Positions 23,327-32,563 of a DNA stretch of 64,000 nucleotides are shown here, piece by piece. The notes under the pieces are model-generated. The model was not told the origin of the DNA. It searched no databases and was given only the letters and a program-made list of their open reading frames with translations. This DNA comes from Bosea sp. ANAM02 (GTDB lineage Bacteria > Pseudomonadota > Alphaproteobacteria > Rhizobiales > Beijerinckiaceae), in the NCBI RefSeq assembly GCF_011764485.1, contig NZ_AP022848.1, forward strand, positions 62,001 through 126,000. The letters are read 5' to 3'. How positions within the stretch are numbered: the stretch's first letter is position 1; each line of letters starts with the position of its first letter. The position numbers were made by a program, and so were the translations under genes.

Positions 23327-24163
23327 ATGACCATCGAGATTCGCCAGGTTTCGCATCCCGAAGCCGTCAGGGGCTTCGACACGGCGGAGCTCAGGCGCCA
23401 CTTCCTGATCGAGACGCTGTTCGCTGCGGGCGAGGTCAGGCTGACCTATAGCCATCTCGACCGCGTCATCGTCGGCGGCGCCATGCCGGCGGACAAGCCC
23501 GTCACGCTGCCGACGCCGAAGGCGGTGGGTACCGACGCCTTCCTCAGGCGGCGCGAGCTCGGCATCGTCAATGTCGGCGGCCCCGGCAAGGTCTCGGTCG
23601 GCGGCCAGGATTACGCGCTCGCCAAGCGCGATGCGCTCTATATCGGCAAGGAAGCCGGGGCGGTTTCCTTCGCCAGCGATGCTGCGGGCAATCCGGCGAG
23701 GTTCTACCTGCTCTCGACCCCGGCCCATGCCGTGCATCCGACCAGGGTGATCCGCGAGGCCGACGCCAAGACGCTGGCGCTCGGCGAGCAGGCGACCGCC
23801 AACAAGCGCGTCATCCGGCAGTACATCATCCCCGGCGTTTGCGAGACCTGCCAGCTCGTGATGGGCGTGACCACGCTGGAGGAGGGCAGCACCTGGAACA
23901 CCATGCCGGCGCATGTTCATGACCGGCGCTGCGAGATCTATCTCTATTTCGACGTCCCCGCCGACGCGCGCGTCTTCCACCTGATGGGCGAGCCGCACGA
24001 GACCCGCCATCTCGTCGTCGCCAATGAGCAGGCGATCCTGTCGCCCGGCTGGTCGATCCATTCCGGCGTCGGGACGAAGGCCTATTCCTTCATCTGGGGC
24101 ATGGGCGGCGACAATGTCGACTATACCGACATGGACATGGTCGCGACCGGGGACCTGCGCTGA
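23327..24163 (+). CDS. kduI: 5-dehydro-4-deoxy-D-glucuronate isomerase KduI
   Basis: 278 residues, normal for KduI. It interconverts 5-keto-4-deoxyuronate and 2,5-diketo-3-deoxygluconate. The double-cupin zinc site is visible as AHVHDRRCEIYLYFDV (His-x-His plus Glu) and the later His of SIHSGVG. The stop overlaps the kduD start (TGATG). Second step of the unsaturated-uronate route in this operon. Confidence 0.96.
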   Translation: MTIEIRQVSHPEAVRGFDTAELRRHFLIETLFAAGEVRLTYSHLDRVIVGGAMPADKPVTLPTPKAVGTDAFLRRRELGIVNVGGPGKVSVGGQDYALAKRDALYIGKEAGAVSFASDAAGNPARFYLLSTPAHAVHPTRVIREADAKTLALGEQATANKRVIRQYIIPGVCETCQLVMGVTTLEEGSTWNTMPAHVHDRRCEIYLYFDVPADARVFHLMGEPHETRHLVVANEQAILSPGWSIHSGVGTKAYSFIWGMGGDNVDYTDMDMVATGDLR

Positions 24164-24933
24164 TGGTCTCGCCCTTCGACCTGACCGGCCGCACGGCAAT
24201 CGTCACCGGAGCCAATACCGGTCTCGGCCAGGCGATCGCGGTCGCGCTGGCCGAGGCGGGGGCCGGCATCGTCGCGGTCGGCCGTTCGAGCGCGGCGGAG
24301 ACCAAGGCGCTGGTCGCGGCGGCCGGCCAGCCCTTCCATGAGATCACCGCCGATCTTGCCACGCTGGAGCCGGTCGCGCGGATCGTCGAGGAAGCCGAAG
24401 CGGTGGCGAGGGCCGACGGCTCGCGGCTCGACATCCTCGTCAACAATGCCGGGATCATCCGCCGTGCCGACGCGATCGACTTCACCGAGGCCGATTGGGA
24501 CACGGTGATGGACGTGAACCTGAAATCGACCTTCTTCCTGACCCAAGCGGTAGCGAAACGCATGCTCGCCGACGGCAAGGGCGGCAAGGTGATCAACATC
24601 GCCTCGCTGCTTTCCTTCCAGGGCGGCATCCGCATCCCGTCCTATACGGCGTCGAAGAGCGGGCTTGCCGGGCTGACGCGGCTGCTGGCCTGCGAATGGG
24701 CCGGCAGGGGCATCAACGTCAATGCCATCGCGCCGGGCTATTTCGTGACGAACAACACCGAAGCCCTGCGCGCCGATCCCGAGCGCAACGCCGCGATCCT
24801 CGGGCGCATCCCGGCCGGGCATTGGGGGCAGCCGCGGGAGCTGGGCGGAGCAGCCGTCTTCCTCGCCTCGGATGCCGCCGCCTATATCCATGGCATCGTT
24901 CTGCCGGTCGACGGCGGCTGGCTCGCGCGCTGA
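24163..24933 (+). CDS. kduD: 2-dehydro-3-deoxy-D-gluconate 5-dehydrogenase KduD (SDR)
   Basis: 256-residue short-chain dehydrogenase reducing 2,5-diketo-3-deoxygluconate to KDG with NAD(P)H. Cofactor motif TGANTGLGQA at about residues 12-21, NNAG at about 88-91, and catalytic Ser/Tyr/Lys in ASLLSF...YTASKSG. Position between kduI and kdgF makes KduD more likely than a generic SDR. Confidence 0.93.
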   Translation: MVSPFDLTGRTAIVTGANTGLGQAIAVALAEAGAGIVAVGRSSAAETKALVAAAGQPFHEITADLATLEPVARIVEEAEAVARADGSRLDILVNNAGIIRRADAIDFTEADWDTVMDVNLKSTFFLTQAVAKRMLADGKGGKVINIASLLSFQGGIRIPSYTASKSGLAGLTRLLACEWAGRGINVNAIAPGYFVTNNTEALRADPERNAAILGRIPAGHWGQPRELGGAAVFLASDAAAYIHGIVLPVDGGWLAR

Positions 24934-24944
24934 GGGAGAATGAC

Positions 24945-25301
24945 ATGGACCGCAGGAACCAGCCCTTCGCCCATGACGCCGATCTCGTCTGGGAGCCCGC
25001 CGGCGAGGGCGTGACGCGCAAGATCCTGACCTATCGCGACGAGGTGATGATGGTGCGCGTGCGCTTCGAGACCGGTGCGATCGGCCCCGCGCATAGCCAT
25101 CCCCATATCCAGTGCTCGCTGGTCGAGAGCGGGGTCTTCGACATCACCATCTCCGGGCGCACCGAGCGCCTCGTCGCCGGAGACAGCTTCACCGTGCCGC
25201 CGGATGCGATCCACGGCGCGGTCAATATCGAGGCCGGCGTCCTCGTCGATGTCTTCACGCCGATGCGCCGGGATTTCGTGACTTCTCCAAACGACCCTTG
25301 A
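24945..25301 (+). CDS. kdgF: KdgF-like cupin, unsaturated uronate linearisation
   Basis: 118-residue single-domain cupin. Metal ligands HSHPHIQ (residues about 48-54) and the later His in PPDAIHGAVN match KdgF, which converts 4,5-unsaturated galacturonate or mannuronate to the linear ketone used by KduI. GGGAG lies 6 nt before the ATG. With kduI and kduD it completes the steps from unsaturated monouronate to KDG. A generic cupin is the alternative, but the context is strong. Confidence 0.85.
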   Translation: MDRRNQPFAHDADLVWEPAGEGVTRKILTYRDEVMMVRVRFETGAIGPAHSHPHIQCSLVESGVFDITISGRTERLVAGDSFTVPPDAIHGAVNIEAGVLVDVFTPMRRDFVTSPNDP

Positions 25302-25488
25302 CGATCCAAGGGCGAAGCCGGAGCGCACGGATCACGTTCCGACGATCTGCGAGATCGCCGGTAACGCCGCGCTGACATTGCTCTGTTGCTGGCCGGCCCT
25401 GTCTGAGACTAGAGAGCCGTTGATATTTCGGGAAATCTCTGCAGAGAGAGGCGGATTTCCATGTTTCCGCCCATGCGGTACCGGCACG

Positions 25489-25962
25489 ATGGCTCAGACG
25501 ACCCCCGCCACTCTGGCGCTGAAGCAGCTCGGAATCCATTTCGAGCTTCATAGCTACAATTACGACCCCAATGCCGAGCGCGTCGGATTGCAGGCGGCTG
25601 AGGCGCTGGGCGAGCCGCCGCATCGCGTGCTCAAGACATTGATCGCGCAGGTGGACGGCAAGCCGGTCTGCATCGTGCTCGCCTCCGATCGCGAGGCCAG
25701 CATGAAGAAGGTCGCGGCGGCCTTCGGCGGAAAGGCTGCGGCAATGATGCCGGTGCCCGATGCAGAGCGTCTGACCGGCTACAAGGTCGGCGGGGTCAGC
25801 CCCTTCGGCCAGAAGCGCAGATTGCCGGTGATCGTGGACGAGCCGGCCGCTGCCGAGGCGCTGGTCTATGTCAATGGCGGCCAGCGCGGCCTGCAGATCG
25901 CGCTCGCGCCCGCCGATCTCCTGAGCGCGGCCAATGCCCGCAGCGCCGTCATCTCGGCCTGA
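25489..25962 (+). CDS. ybaK: Cys-tRNA(Pro)/Cys-tRNA(Cys) deacylase YbaK
   Basis: 157-residue member of the YbaK/INS editing family, which hydrolyses mischarged Cys-tRNA(Pro) in trans. Conserved parts are the N-terminal ATLALKQLGIHFELHSY, the catalytic lysine region VLKTLIAQVDGKPVCIVL, and the GYKVGGVSPFGQKRRLPV loop. The start at the ATG 25489 is chosen by homology; no clear Shine-Dalgarno sequence is seen. Confidence 0.93.
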   Translation: MAQTTPATLALKQLGIHFELHSYNYDPNAERVGLQAAEALGEPPHRVLKTLIAQVDGKPVCIVLASDREASMKKVAAAFGGKAAAMMPVPDAERLTGYKVGGVSPFGQKRRLPVIVDEPAAAEALVYVNGGQRGLQIALAPADLLSAANARSAVISA

Positions 25963-26041
25963 TGGCAGGCTCCCCGATCTTTCCCGACACGCCCCGATGG
26001 CTTAGTGCCGCGGGAGCATTCCTCCAAGGTTCCCTATTTCC

Positions 26042-27664
26042 ATGATCCGCCTCGAGAATATCAGCAAGCAGAACGGAAAGCAGATCGTCTTCATCGAGGC
26101 CTCGGCCGGGCTTCTGAAGGGCGAGAAGGTCGGGCTCGTCGGACCGAACGGCGCCGGCAAGACCACCCTGTTCCGGATGATCACCGGCGAGGAAGCGCCC
26201 GACGAGGGCGTGGTCTCGACCGATCGCGGCATCACCATCGGCTATTTCAGCCAGGATGTCGGCGAGATGGCCGGGCGCAGCGCCGTCGCCGAGGTGATGG
26301 ACGGGGCAGGCCCGGTCAGCACGGTCGCGGCCGAGCTCGCCGCGCTCGAAGCCGCCATGGTCGATCCGGACCGGGCCGACGAGATGGAGGAGATCATCTC
26401 CCGCTATGGCGAGGTGCAGGGCCGTTTCGAGGAGCTCGACGGCTATGCGCTCGACGGGCGCGCCCGCGAGGTGCTCGCGGGGTTGGGCTTCAGCGAGGAG
26501 ATGATGGAGGGCGATGTCGGCGGGCTCTCCGGCGGCTGGAAGATGCGCGTCGCGCTCGCCCGCATCCTGCTGATGCGCCCCGATGCGATGCTGCTCGACG
26601 AACCGTCGAACCATCTCGACCTCGAAAGCCTGATCTGGCTGGAATCCTTCCTCAAGAACTATGACGGCGCCGTGCTGATGACCTCGCATGACCGCGCGTT
26701 CATGAACCGCATCGTCGGCAAGATCATCGAGATCGATGGCGGCGCGCTGACCAGCTATTCCGGCGATTACGAGTTCTACCAGCAGCAGCGGGCGCTGGCC
26801 GAGAAGCAGATGCAGGCGCAGTTCGAGCGCCAGCAGGCGATGCTCGCCAAGGAGATCGCCTTCATCGAGCGCTTCAAGGCGCGCGCCTCGCATGCCGCGC
26901 AGGTGCAGAGCCGGGTGAAGAAGCTCGACAAGATCGAGCGGGTCGAACCGCCGCGCCGGCGCCAGAGCGTCGCCTTCGAGTTCCAGCCGGCACCACGCTC
27001 CGGCGACGACGTCGTCAGCCTCAAGAATGTCGGCAAGGCCTATGGCAGCCGCAGCATCTATGACGGGCTGAACTTCCAGATCCAGCGCAAGGAGCGCTGG
27101 TGCGTGCTCGGCGTCAACGGCGCCGGCAAGTCGACGCTGCTGAAGCTCGTCACCGGCACGACCGAGCCCGATGCCGGCACGGTCAATATCGGCGCCAGCG
27201 TCAAGCTCGGCTATTTCGCCCAGCATGCCATGGAAGTACTCGACGGCGAGCGCACCGTGTTCGAGGCGCTGGAGGACCGCTTCCCGCAGGCCGGGCAGGG
27301 CTCGCTGCGCTCGCTCGCCGGCTGCTTCGGCTTCTCCGGCGACGATGTCGAGAAGCGCTGCCGCGTGCTATCCGGCGGCGAGAAGGCGCGGCTCGTCATG
27401 GCGATGATGCTCTACGATCCGCCGAATTTCCTGGTGCTGGACGAGCCGACCAACCATCTGGACATCGCCACCAAGGAGATGCTGATCACCGCGCTCTCGA
27501 ACTACGAGGGCACGATGCTCTTCGTCAGCCACGACCGGCATTTCCTCGCCGCGTTGTCCAACCGCCTGCTGGAGCTGACGCCGGACGGCGTGCATGCCTA
27601 TGGCGGCGGCTATACCGAGTATGTCGCTCGCACCGGGCAGGAAGCGCCGGGGTTGCGGAGCTAA
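26042..27664 (+). CDS. ABC-F family ATPase
   Basis: 540-residue soluble protein with two ABC ATPase domains and no membrane segment. First domain: Walker A GPNGAGKTT (about residue 35) and signature LSGGWKMR with LLDEPSNHLDL. Second domain: GVNGAGKST and LSGGEKARL with VLDEPTNHLDI. The domains are joined by the Arg/Lys-rich linker typical of ABC-F (residues about 245-325). Members act on the ribosomal E site; which subgroup (YbiT-, Uup- or EttA-like) cannot be settled by eye. Confidence 0.92.
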   Translation: MIRLENISKQNGKQIVFIEASAGLLKGEKVGLVGPNGAGKTTLFRMITGEEAPDEGVVSTDRGITIGYFSQDVGEMAGRSAVAEVMDGAGPVSTVAAELAALEAAMVDPDRADEMEEIISRYGEVQGRFEELDGYALDGRAREVLAGLGFSEEMMEGDVGGLSGGWKMRVALARILLMRPDAMLLDEPSNHLDLESLIWLESFLKNYDGAVLMTSHDRAFMNRIVGKIIEIDGGALTSYSGDYEFYQQQRALAEKQMQAQFERQQAMLAKEIAFIERFKARASHAAQVQSRVKKLDKIERVEPPRRRQSVAFEFQPAPRSGDDVVSLKNVGKAYGSRSIYDGLNFQIQRKERWCVLGVNGAGKSTLLKLVTGTTEPDAGTVNIGASVKLGYFAQHAMEVLDGERTVFEALEDRFPQAGQGSLRSLAGCFGFSGDDVEKRCRVLSGGEKARLVMAMMLYDPPNFLVLDEPTNHLDIATKEMLITALSNYEGTMLFVSHDRHFLAALSNRLLELTPDGVHAYGGGYTEYVARTGQEAPGLRS

Positions 27665-27778
27665 ATCTCCCCGTCATTCTCGGGCGAAGCGAAGCGCAGA
27701 CCCGAGAATCTCAGGCGGGAAGAGGCGCCCTTCTCGGCACGAGATGCTCGGGTCAAGCCCGAGCATGACGCGCATTGT
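27664..27778. repeat. Intergenic hairpin repeat, GGTCAAGCCCGAGCATGACG family, copy 1
   Basis: Contains ATTCTCGGGCGAAGCGAAGC with its partner CCGAGAAT, then ATGCTCGGGTCAAGCCCGAG and ATGACG. The second part is shared with 57220-57246. It lies between the convergent ABC-F and glsA genes and may serve as a termination region. Confidence 0.6.
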
Positions 27779-27780
27779 CC

Positions 27781-28716
27781 CTACCGCGCGAGCGCGAAGA
27801 CCGACCAGCCGGTCGCTTCGGTCAGGCGCTCCAGCGCCAGCGTGCCGAGCAGGGAATTGCCGTTGGTATTGAGGCCGGGCGACCAGACCGCGATCGCGGC
27901 CTTGCCCGGCGCGATCGCCAGGATGCCGCCGCCGACGCCGGACTTGCCGGGCAGGCCGACCCGGAAGGCGAAATCGCCCGAGGCGTCGTAATGGCCGCAG
28001 GTCAGCATCAGCGCGTTGATGCGCCGCGCCCGTTGCCCTGAGACGACGCGCGGCCCGCCGGGCTCGTAGTAGCCGCCATGCATCAGGAAGCGCCCGGCCA
28101 TGGCGAGCTGGCGGCAATTCATGGCGATGGCGCATTGGTGGAAATAGACGCCGAGCGTCAGCTCCGGCGGATGCGTGATGTTGCCGAAGGCCTTCATGTA
28201 ATTGGCGAGCGCGATGTTGCGGAAGCCGGTCGCCTGCTCGGCCCGCGCCACCGCCTCGTCGATGATGATCGTGTCGTCATCGGCGAGGTAGCGCATGAAG
28301 CGCAGCAGCTCGCCGATGGCGACGCGCGGCTCGTGGCCGGCGAGGTTGATATCCGAGACGACCAGCGCGCCGGCATTGATGAAGGGGTTTCGCGGCACGC
28401 CCTGCTCGCGCTCGAGCTGGACGATCGAATTGAACGGCGTGCCCGAGGGCTCGCGCCCGACCCGGCGCCAGAGCGTATCGCCGACCTTGCCGAGCGCCTG
28501 CGTCAGCGCGAAGACCTTCGAGACGCTCTGGATCGAGAAGGGCTCCTCGCTGTCGCCGGCGGCATGGATTTCGCCATCGGCCGTCACGACGCAGAGCCCG
28601 AACTGGCGGGGATCGATGCGTGCGAGCGGCGGGATATAGGTCGCGACCTCGCCGCGCTCCTGCGCGCCGCGCATCTCGTCGGTGATGTCGCGGACCAGCC
28701 GCCCGATATCCGTCAC
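27781..28716 (-). CDS. glsA: Glutaminase
   Basis: 311 residues, the usual size of the serine-dependent beta-lactamase-like GlsA. Catalytic block [13 protein letters not shown] carries the S-x-x-K motif, and [11 protein letters not shown] and the [20 protein letters not shown] segment are family-typical. It hydrolyses glutamine to glutamate and ammonia; it also features in acid tolerance in other bacteria. Convergent with the ABC-F gene and divergent from the next secreted protein. Confidence 0.96.
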   Translation of the reverse strand: MTDIGRLVRDITDEMRGAQERGEVATYIPPLARIDPRQFGLCVVTADGEIHAAGDSEEPFSIQSVSKVFALTQALGKVGDTLWRRVGREPSGTPFNSIVQLEREQGVPRNPFINAGALVVSDINLAGHEPRVAIGELLRFMRYLADDDTIIIDEAVARAEQATGFRNIALANYMKAFGNITHPPELTLGVYFHQCAIAMNCRQLAMAGRFLMHGGYYEPGGPRVVSGQRARRINALMLTCGHYDASGDFAFRVGLPGKSGVGGGILAIAPGKAAIAVWSPGLNTNGNSLLGTLALERLTEATGWSVFALAR

Positions 28717-28854
28717 GCTTCCCGCTCCGGCTGTTCCGTCCCGGCGCGACAGCCAAGCCCCAGCGCGCGCTCGCGGTCAAGCGCCGAGCGAAAACCGTTG
28801 CAACCGGCCTGAAACTGCGTTGACCTGAGGCTCCAAAGCCCGGAGGCCCTCAGA

Positions 28855-29370
28855 ATGCGCCGCGCTGCCGTCGTTTCCGCCCTGCTGGTCGCCGCCCTGC
28901 CGGCCATGGCCCGCCCGCTCGAAAGCGAATTGCCACCGAAACGGGACGCCTGCTGGGAGCGCGCCTACGACGAGGCCCATCTCAAGGCGCATCCACAGCA
29001 GAAGGTCGCGAAGATCCGCCTCGTCCACAAGCCCGTCAACTGGCAGGCCGAGCCGCATGCGGCGCTCTATGTCGCCCTCTATTTCAACCTGCGCCAGCGC
29101 ACGACCACGGGCCGCTTCGACTACCAGCTCGGCGGCTTCTGCAAGCCACAGGGCAACGCCCTGCGCTGCGTGCCGGAATGGGAGGCCGGCCACTGGCGGC
29201 TGGAGAGCGGACCGCAGGGCGCCCTCGATATCCGCAATGGCGGGATCATCGCCAATCCCAATCCCTATGACGCCGAGGAGATCGCCGACGGCGCGGTGAA
29301 GATTCCCGCCAAGCCCGATGACGGCGTCTGGCGTTTGCTGCCCGCGACGGATGCCTGCACGATCGAGTAG
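28855..29370 (+). CDS. Secreted protein of unknown function
   Basis: 171 residues with a signal peptide cleaved near PAMARP. The mature domain is Trp/Tyr-rich and beta-like (AALYVALYFNLRQRTTTGRF, GGFCKPQGNALRCVPEWEAG) with cysteines that may pair, and ends DACTIE. Similar proteins of unknown function occur in related genera, but I do not recognise a named family. Convergent with the diguanylate cyclase, 3 nt between stops. Confidence 0.72.
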   Translation: MRRAAVVSALLVAALPAMARPLESELPPKRDACWERAYDEAHLKAHPQQKVAKIRLVHKPVNWQAEPHAALYVALYFNLRQRTTTGRFDYQLGGFCKPQGNALRCVPEWEAGHWRLESGPQGALDIRNGGIIANPNPYDAEEIADGAVKIPAKPDDGVWRLLPATDACTIE

Positions 29371-29373
29371 CGG

Positions 29374-30567
29374 CTATTGCAGTCGCAGCGAGCGCCCGCC
29401 TGAAGCGCGCGCGTCCAGGACCGAACGCTGCCCGGCGATGACGCAGAGCGACTTGCCGCGCGATTTCGCCTGGTAGAGCGCGGCGTCGGCCGCAGCCATC
29501 AGGCTGTTCATGTCGCGACCGTGCTCGGGCGCCAGCGCGATGCCGACGGAGGCGCCGATACTGAGCTGATGGCCGCTGTCGAGTTCGTAGGGCTCCGAAA
29601 TCTCGCGCACGATGCGCTCGCCGAAGCGCTGGAGCTGGACCCGCTCGGTCTGCTCGGAAAGCACGACGAACTCGTCGCCGCCGATGCGGGCCGCGATGTC
29701 GGTGCTGCGCACGAGTCCGCGCAGGCGCTCGGCGACGAGCTGGAGCAGCGCGTCGCCGGCCATGTGCCCATGGTTGTCGTTCACGGCCTTGAAGCCGTCG
29801 AGATCGAGATAGACCAGCGCCAGGCCCCGCGGCGCGGTCTCGCTCTCGAAGCGCGTCGCGAAGGCCTTGGCCAGGCCGGTGCGGTTCGACAGGCCGGTCA
29901 GCATGTCGTGGCGGGCATGGAAGGCGTTCTCGCGCTCGGCCCGCATGGTCGAGATCAACATCGCATTGAGCTTGTAGGCGGCGACCGTCATGCTGAAGAG
30001 GTAGAACGGGATCTGCATGAAGGTGATCAGCATGATCGGCTCGGACAGGACGGGCGCGGCGAGCACGCAAGGCCCGAGCGTCAAACCGATCATCACGCCC
30101 GCCATGCGCGGCGCCGCGAAGTTGCGGAAGCAGATGCCGCCGACCATCGCGGCGGCCGAGAGGCAGGCCAGGGTCGCCGCGACCCAGTCCCCGCTCATCA
30201 GGCTGAGGAAGGTGCCGGCGCCGATGCCGGCTGCCCAGGCGATGCCGAGCAGCAGATAGAGATCGGTCGGGGTGGAAGCGCCGCGCAGGGCCCGGCGGCG
30301 GGCATGGACCAGCACGGCGAGGCGGATGCTGCAGCAGACCAGCTCGAAGGCGCACCACAGCATGAAGGGCAGGGTCGGGATGCGCCAGGCGATCAGGAAG
30401 GAGACCGCAAGCGAATTGATGACGCCGCCGGCGAAGATCGGCAGCGTGCCGTAGAGGCTGGCGATCAGCGCGACCCGGATTTCGGGCGGAACATCCGGTC
30501 CGGCATCCGCGAGCCAGCGCGTCAGGCGCCAACGCGGCAGGCTGTAGCGGAGGACTGCGCCACTCAT
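29374..30567 (-). CDS. Membrane diguanylate cyclase (GGDEF)
   Basis: 397 residues. About six hydrophobic segments in residues 25-205 form a membrane sensor without a recognised domain. The GGDEF domain occupies residues about 225-385 with an intact active site IGGDEFVVL and the DLDGFKAVNDNHGHMAGD motif, so it should make c-di-GMP. An allosteric RxxD I-site is not evident just before GGDEF (the nearby sequence is RSTDIAAR, which does contain R-S-T-D and could serve). No EAL domain. Confidence 0.93.
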   Translation of the reverse strand: MSGAVLRYSLPRWRLTRWLADAGPDVPPEIRVALIASLYGTLPIFAGGVINSLAVSFLIAWRIPTLPFMLWCAFELVCCSIRLAVLVHARRRALRGASTPTDLYLLLGIAWAAGIGAGTFLSLMSGDWVAATLACLSAAAMVGGICFRNFAAPRMAGVMIGLTLGPCVLAAPVLSEPIMLITFMQIPFYLFSMTVAAYKLNAMLISTMRAERENAFHARHDMLTGLSNRTGLAKAFATRFESETAPRGLALVYLDLDGFKAVNDNHGHMAGDALLQLVAERLRGLVRSTDIAARIGGDEFVVLSEQTERVQLQRFGERIVREISEPYELDSGHQLSIGASVGIALAPEHGRDMNSLMAAADAALYQAKSRGKSLCVIAGQRSVLDARASGGRSLRLQ

Positions 30568-30710
30568 CGGCTGTTAGGCTCCTCATGCGCGAGCAGGCCG
30601 ACAGGCACCTGATCGCGACCGCTGCCTAACGGCGAGGTCTTACGATTTCGTATGGAAACGGCCGGAATACGCGATGAAGCGCGCTGACGCAGCGTCAGAA
30701 TATCGGAAAA

Positions 30711-31505
30711 TCATCGAATCTGGCGATAAACCCAGACGCGTGCCGGCGGGATGTTGCGCAATACCCAGTCCGATACGAAGGCCTTGAGCCCCGAGCCTTT
30801 GCGCGGAATCGGCGAGATCACCGAATAGGTGAACTGGATGAAGGGTGCGCCCTCCACGAGCAGCGGAAACGCCTCGCGCGCGAGCGCCGAACGGGTCGCC
30901 GGCGGCCGGTTGAACAGCGGCAGGCTGGAAACCAGCGCGATCGCCTTCTCCTGGAGATGGCCGGCGAGCGTCGTCGACAACGCATAGGCGTCGCCCTGCA
31001 CGATCGTCGCCCGCGGAAAACGCTTGCTCAGCAACGCGCAGAATTCTGGGCTGTACTCGACGAGGACCAGGCGGCCTTCGTCGATGCCACGCTCGATCAG
31101 CGCCTCGGTGACCGGGCCGGTGCCGGGGCCGATCTCGATGACCGGGCCGGGCTGCGCAGGGTCGACGAAGGAGGCCATGCGCCGGGCCAGCGCCGGGCTC
31201 GACGGCGTGACCGAGCCGGTCCGGCGCGGGTCGTCGATCCAGGACTTGATGAAGCGTGCCTCGTCGCCCAGCTTCGTCTTGGCTTCGGTCACGCGGCTCT
31301 TGAGCTTCTCGGCCTTGCTGCGGACTTCGCCTTCGACCTTGTAGCGGACGGCGGCCACCTTGAGCTTCGCCTCGGCCACGCGATCGACGAGATCGGCTGC
31401 CGTGACGCGCATCTCGCCTTCGAGCCGCGTCGCGACGCGGGACTGCCCGAGGCGAACCGCCAGCGATGCGGCACGTGGCGGGCGATGGCGGATCGTCGAA
31501 GACAT
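30711..31505 (-). CDS. PmtA-like SAM-dependent phospholipid N-methyltransferase with N-terminal helical extension
   Basis: 264 residues. From about residue 85 the sequence matches the PmtA class: FIKSWIDDPRRTGSVTPSS, SAM-binding VIEIGPGTGPVTEALIERG and SLPLFNRPP. PmtA enzymes methylate phosphatidylethanolamine towards phosphatidylcholine at the inner membrane. The first 85 residues are unusual: basic/acidic alternating helix (DLVDRVAEAKLKVAAVRYKV, EKLKSRVTEAKTKLGDEARF) suggesting a coiled coil or amphipathic membrane-surface helix. Typical PmtA proteins have about 200 residues and lack it. Confidence 0.82.
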   Translation of the reverse strand: MSSTIRHRPPRAASLAVRLGQSRVATRLEGEMRVTAADLVDRVAEAKLKVAAVRYKVEGEVRSKAEKLKSRVTEAKTKLGDEARFIKSWIDDPRRTGSVTPSSPALARRMASFVDPAQPGPVIEIGPGTGPVTEALIERGIDEGRLVLVEYSPEFCALLSKRFPRATIVQGDAYALSTTLAGHLQEKAIALVSSLPLFNRPPATRSALAREAFPLLVEGAPFIQFTYSVISPIPRKGSGLKAFVSDWVLRNIPPARVWVYRQIR

Positions 31506-31624
31506 GACACCCCTTGAGCGCCGCAGAGACGCGTCTGACGCAAATCACGTTACCTGCGCGGCATATGGGGTCAAGAGCGGGCTGTCGCCAAGCTTTTAAT
31601 CCGCATCGGCCGCAATCGAACCCG

Positions 31625-32380
31625 TCAGATCAGCGGCCGCGGCGCCGTGATCCGTTCATAGACTTCGGCCATCCGCGCGGTCAGATGCGGGTTGAGCAAG
31701 GTGAGCCTGCCCCCGGCCAGCGCGAACAGCCCCTCCCGGCGCAGGCGCGACCAAGTCTTGCTGGTATGAACGAGCGAGAGCCCGAGTGCATCGGCGATCT
31801 GCTGCTGCGATAGTGGAAAGTCGAAGCTGTCATTGCTGACGAGCCCTAGCGCATCGGCCCGGTGATAGAGCGAGATGACCAAGGCCGCGAGGCGCTCGGC
31901 CGCGTTGCGCTGCCCGACCGAGGTGAGATTGTCGTCGACCATGCACTCCTCGCGCGAGCCGAGCCAGGCCACGTCATAGGCCAGCGCCGGCATCCGCTCG
32001 AACAGATCCCACAGGCGCTTGCGCGGGAAGACGCAAAGCTCGACATCCGTCAGCGCCTCGATGCCATGTTCGGCGGCCGCAAGCACCGAGGCCTGCAACC
32101 CCACGAGATCGCCCGGCAACAGGAAATTCAGGATCTGGCGACGCCCGTCCGGGAGGGATTTGTAGCGGAAAGCCCAACCCGAAAAGAGCGTATAGAGCTC
32201 CGCATCCTCCTGACCGGGATGGATGATGTCGCATCCGGCGCGCACGGTCCGGTGATCGATCTTCATCGTCTGGATGAAGCGGATTTCGTCATCGGTCTTG
32301 TCCTTGAAGGCCGGCTTGAGCCGCAAGGGACAAGCGAGGCATGGCGTGCCGAGGCGCCCCGGCCGGCTGGCGATGTTCAT
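31625..32380 (-). CDS. Crp/Fnr-family regulator
   Basis: 251 residues from the ATG at 32380. An N-terminal CLAC pair at residues about 14-17 (GTPCLACPLRL) is the pattern common to Rhizobiales Crp/Fnr proteins; it is not the four-cysteine set of FNR. Effector domain at about 40-150 (LPDGRRQILNFLLPGDLVGL), C-terminal helix-turn-helix LSQQQIADALGLSLVHTSKTW. Divergent from a small gene preceded by an EcfG-type promoter, so it borders the general stress block. The signal is unknown. Confidence 0.9.
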   Translation of the reverse strand: MNIASRPGRLGTPCLACPLRLKPAFKDKTDDEIRFIQTMKIDHRTVRAGCDIIHPGQEDAELYTLFSGWAFRYKSLPDGRRQILNFLLPGDLVGLQASVLAAAEHGIEALTDVELCVFPRKRLWDLFERMPALAYDVAWLGSREECMVDDNLTSVGQRNAAERLAALVISLYHRADALGLVSNDSFDFPLSQQQIADALGLSLVHTSKTWSRLRREGLFALAGGRLTLLNPHLTARMAEVYERITAPRPLI

Positions 32381-32490
32381 GGTCGAATGCGATCCCCCGA
32401 TCGCCGGCACGGAGCCGGCTTTCGGACAACGCGGCAAGGCTGCTTCGCGTTCCGCAGGGAGAGGGACGGGCCGAGCCCTCAGGGGCGCAG

Positions 32491-32516
32491 GGAACCGAAA
32501 TGTCTTGTCCGGCGTT
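32491..32516 (+). promoter_or_regulatory. EcfG-type promoter, GGAAC-N17-CGTT
   Basis: -35 GGAAC at 32491-32495 and -10 CGTT at 32513-32516, 47 nt before the ATG of the small gene at 32564. It matches the alphaproteobacterial general-stress sigma factor consensus. Confidence 0.8.
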
Positions 32517-32563
32517 TCCCTGCCGAGAACCGGTCGATCGGCCGGACAGCCCTGGAGACATAG

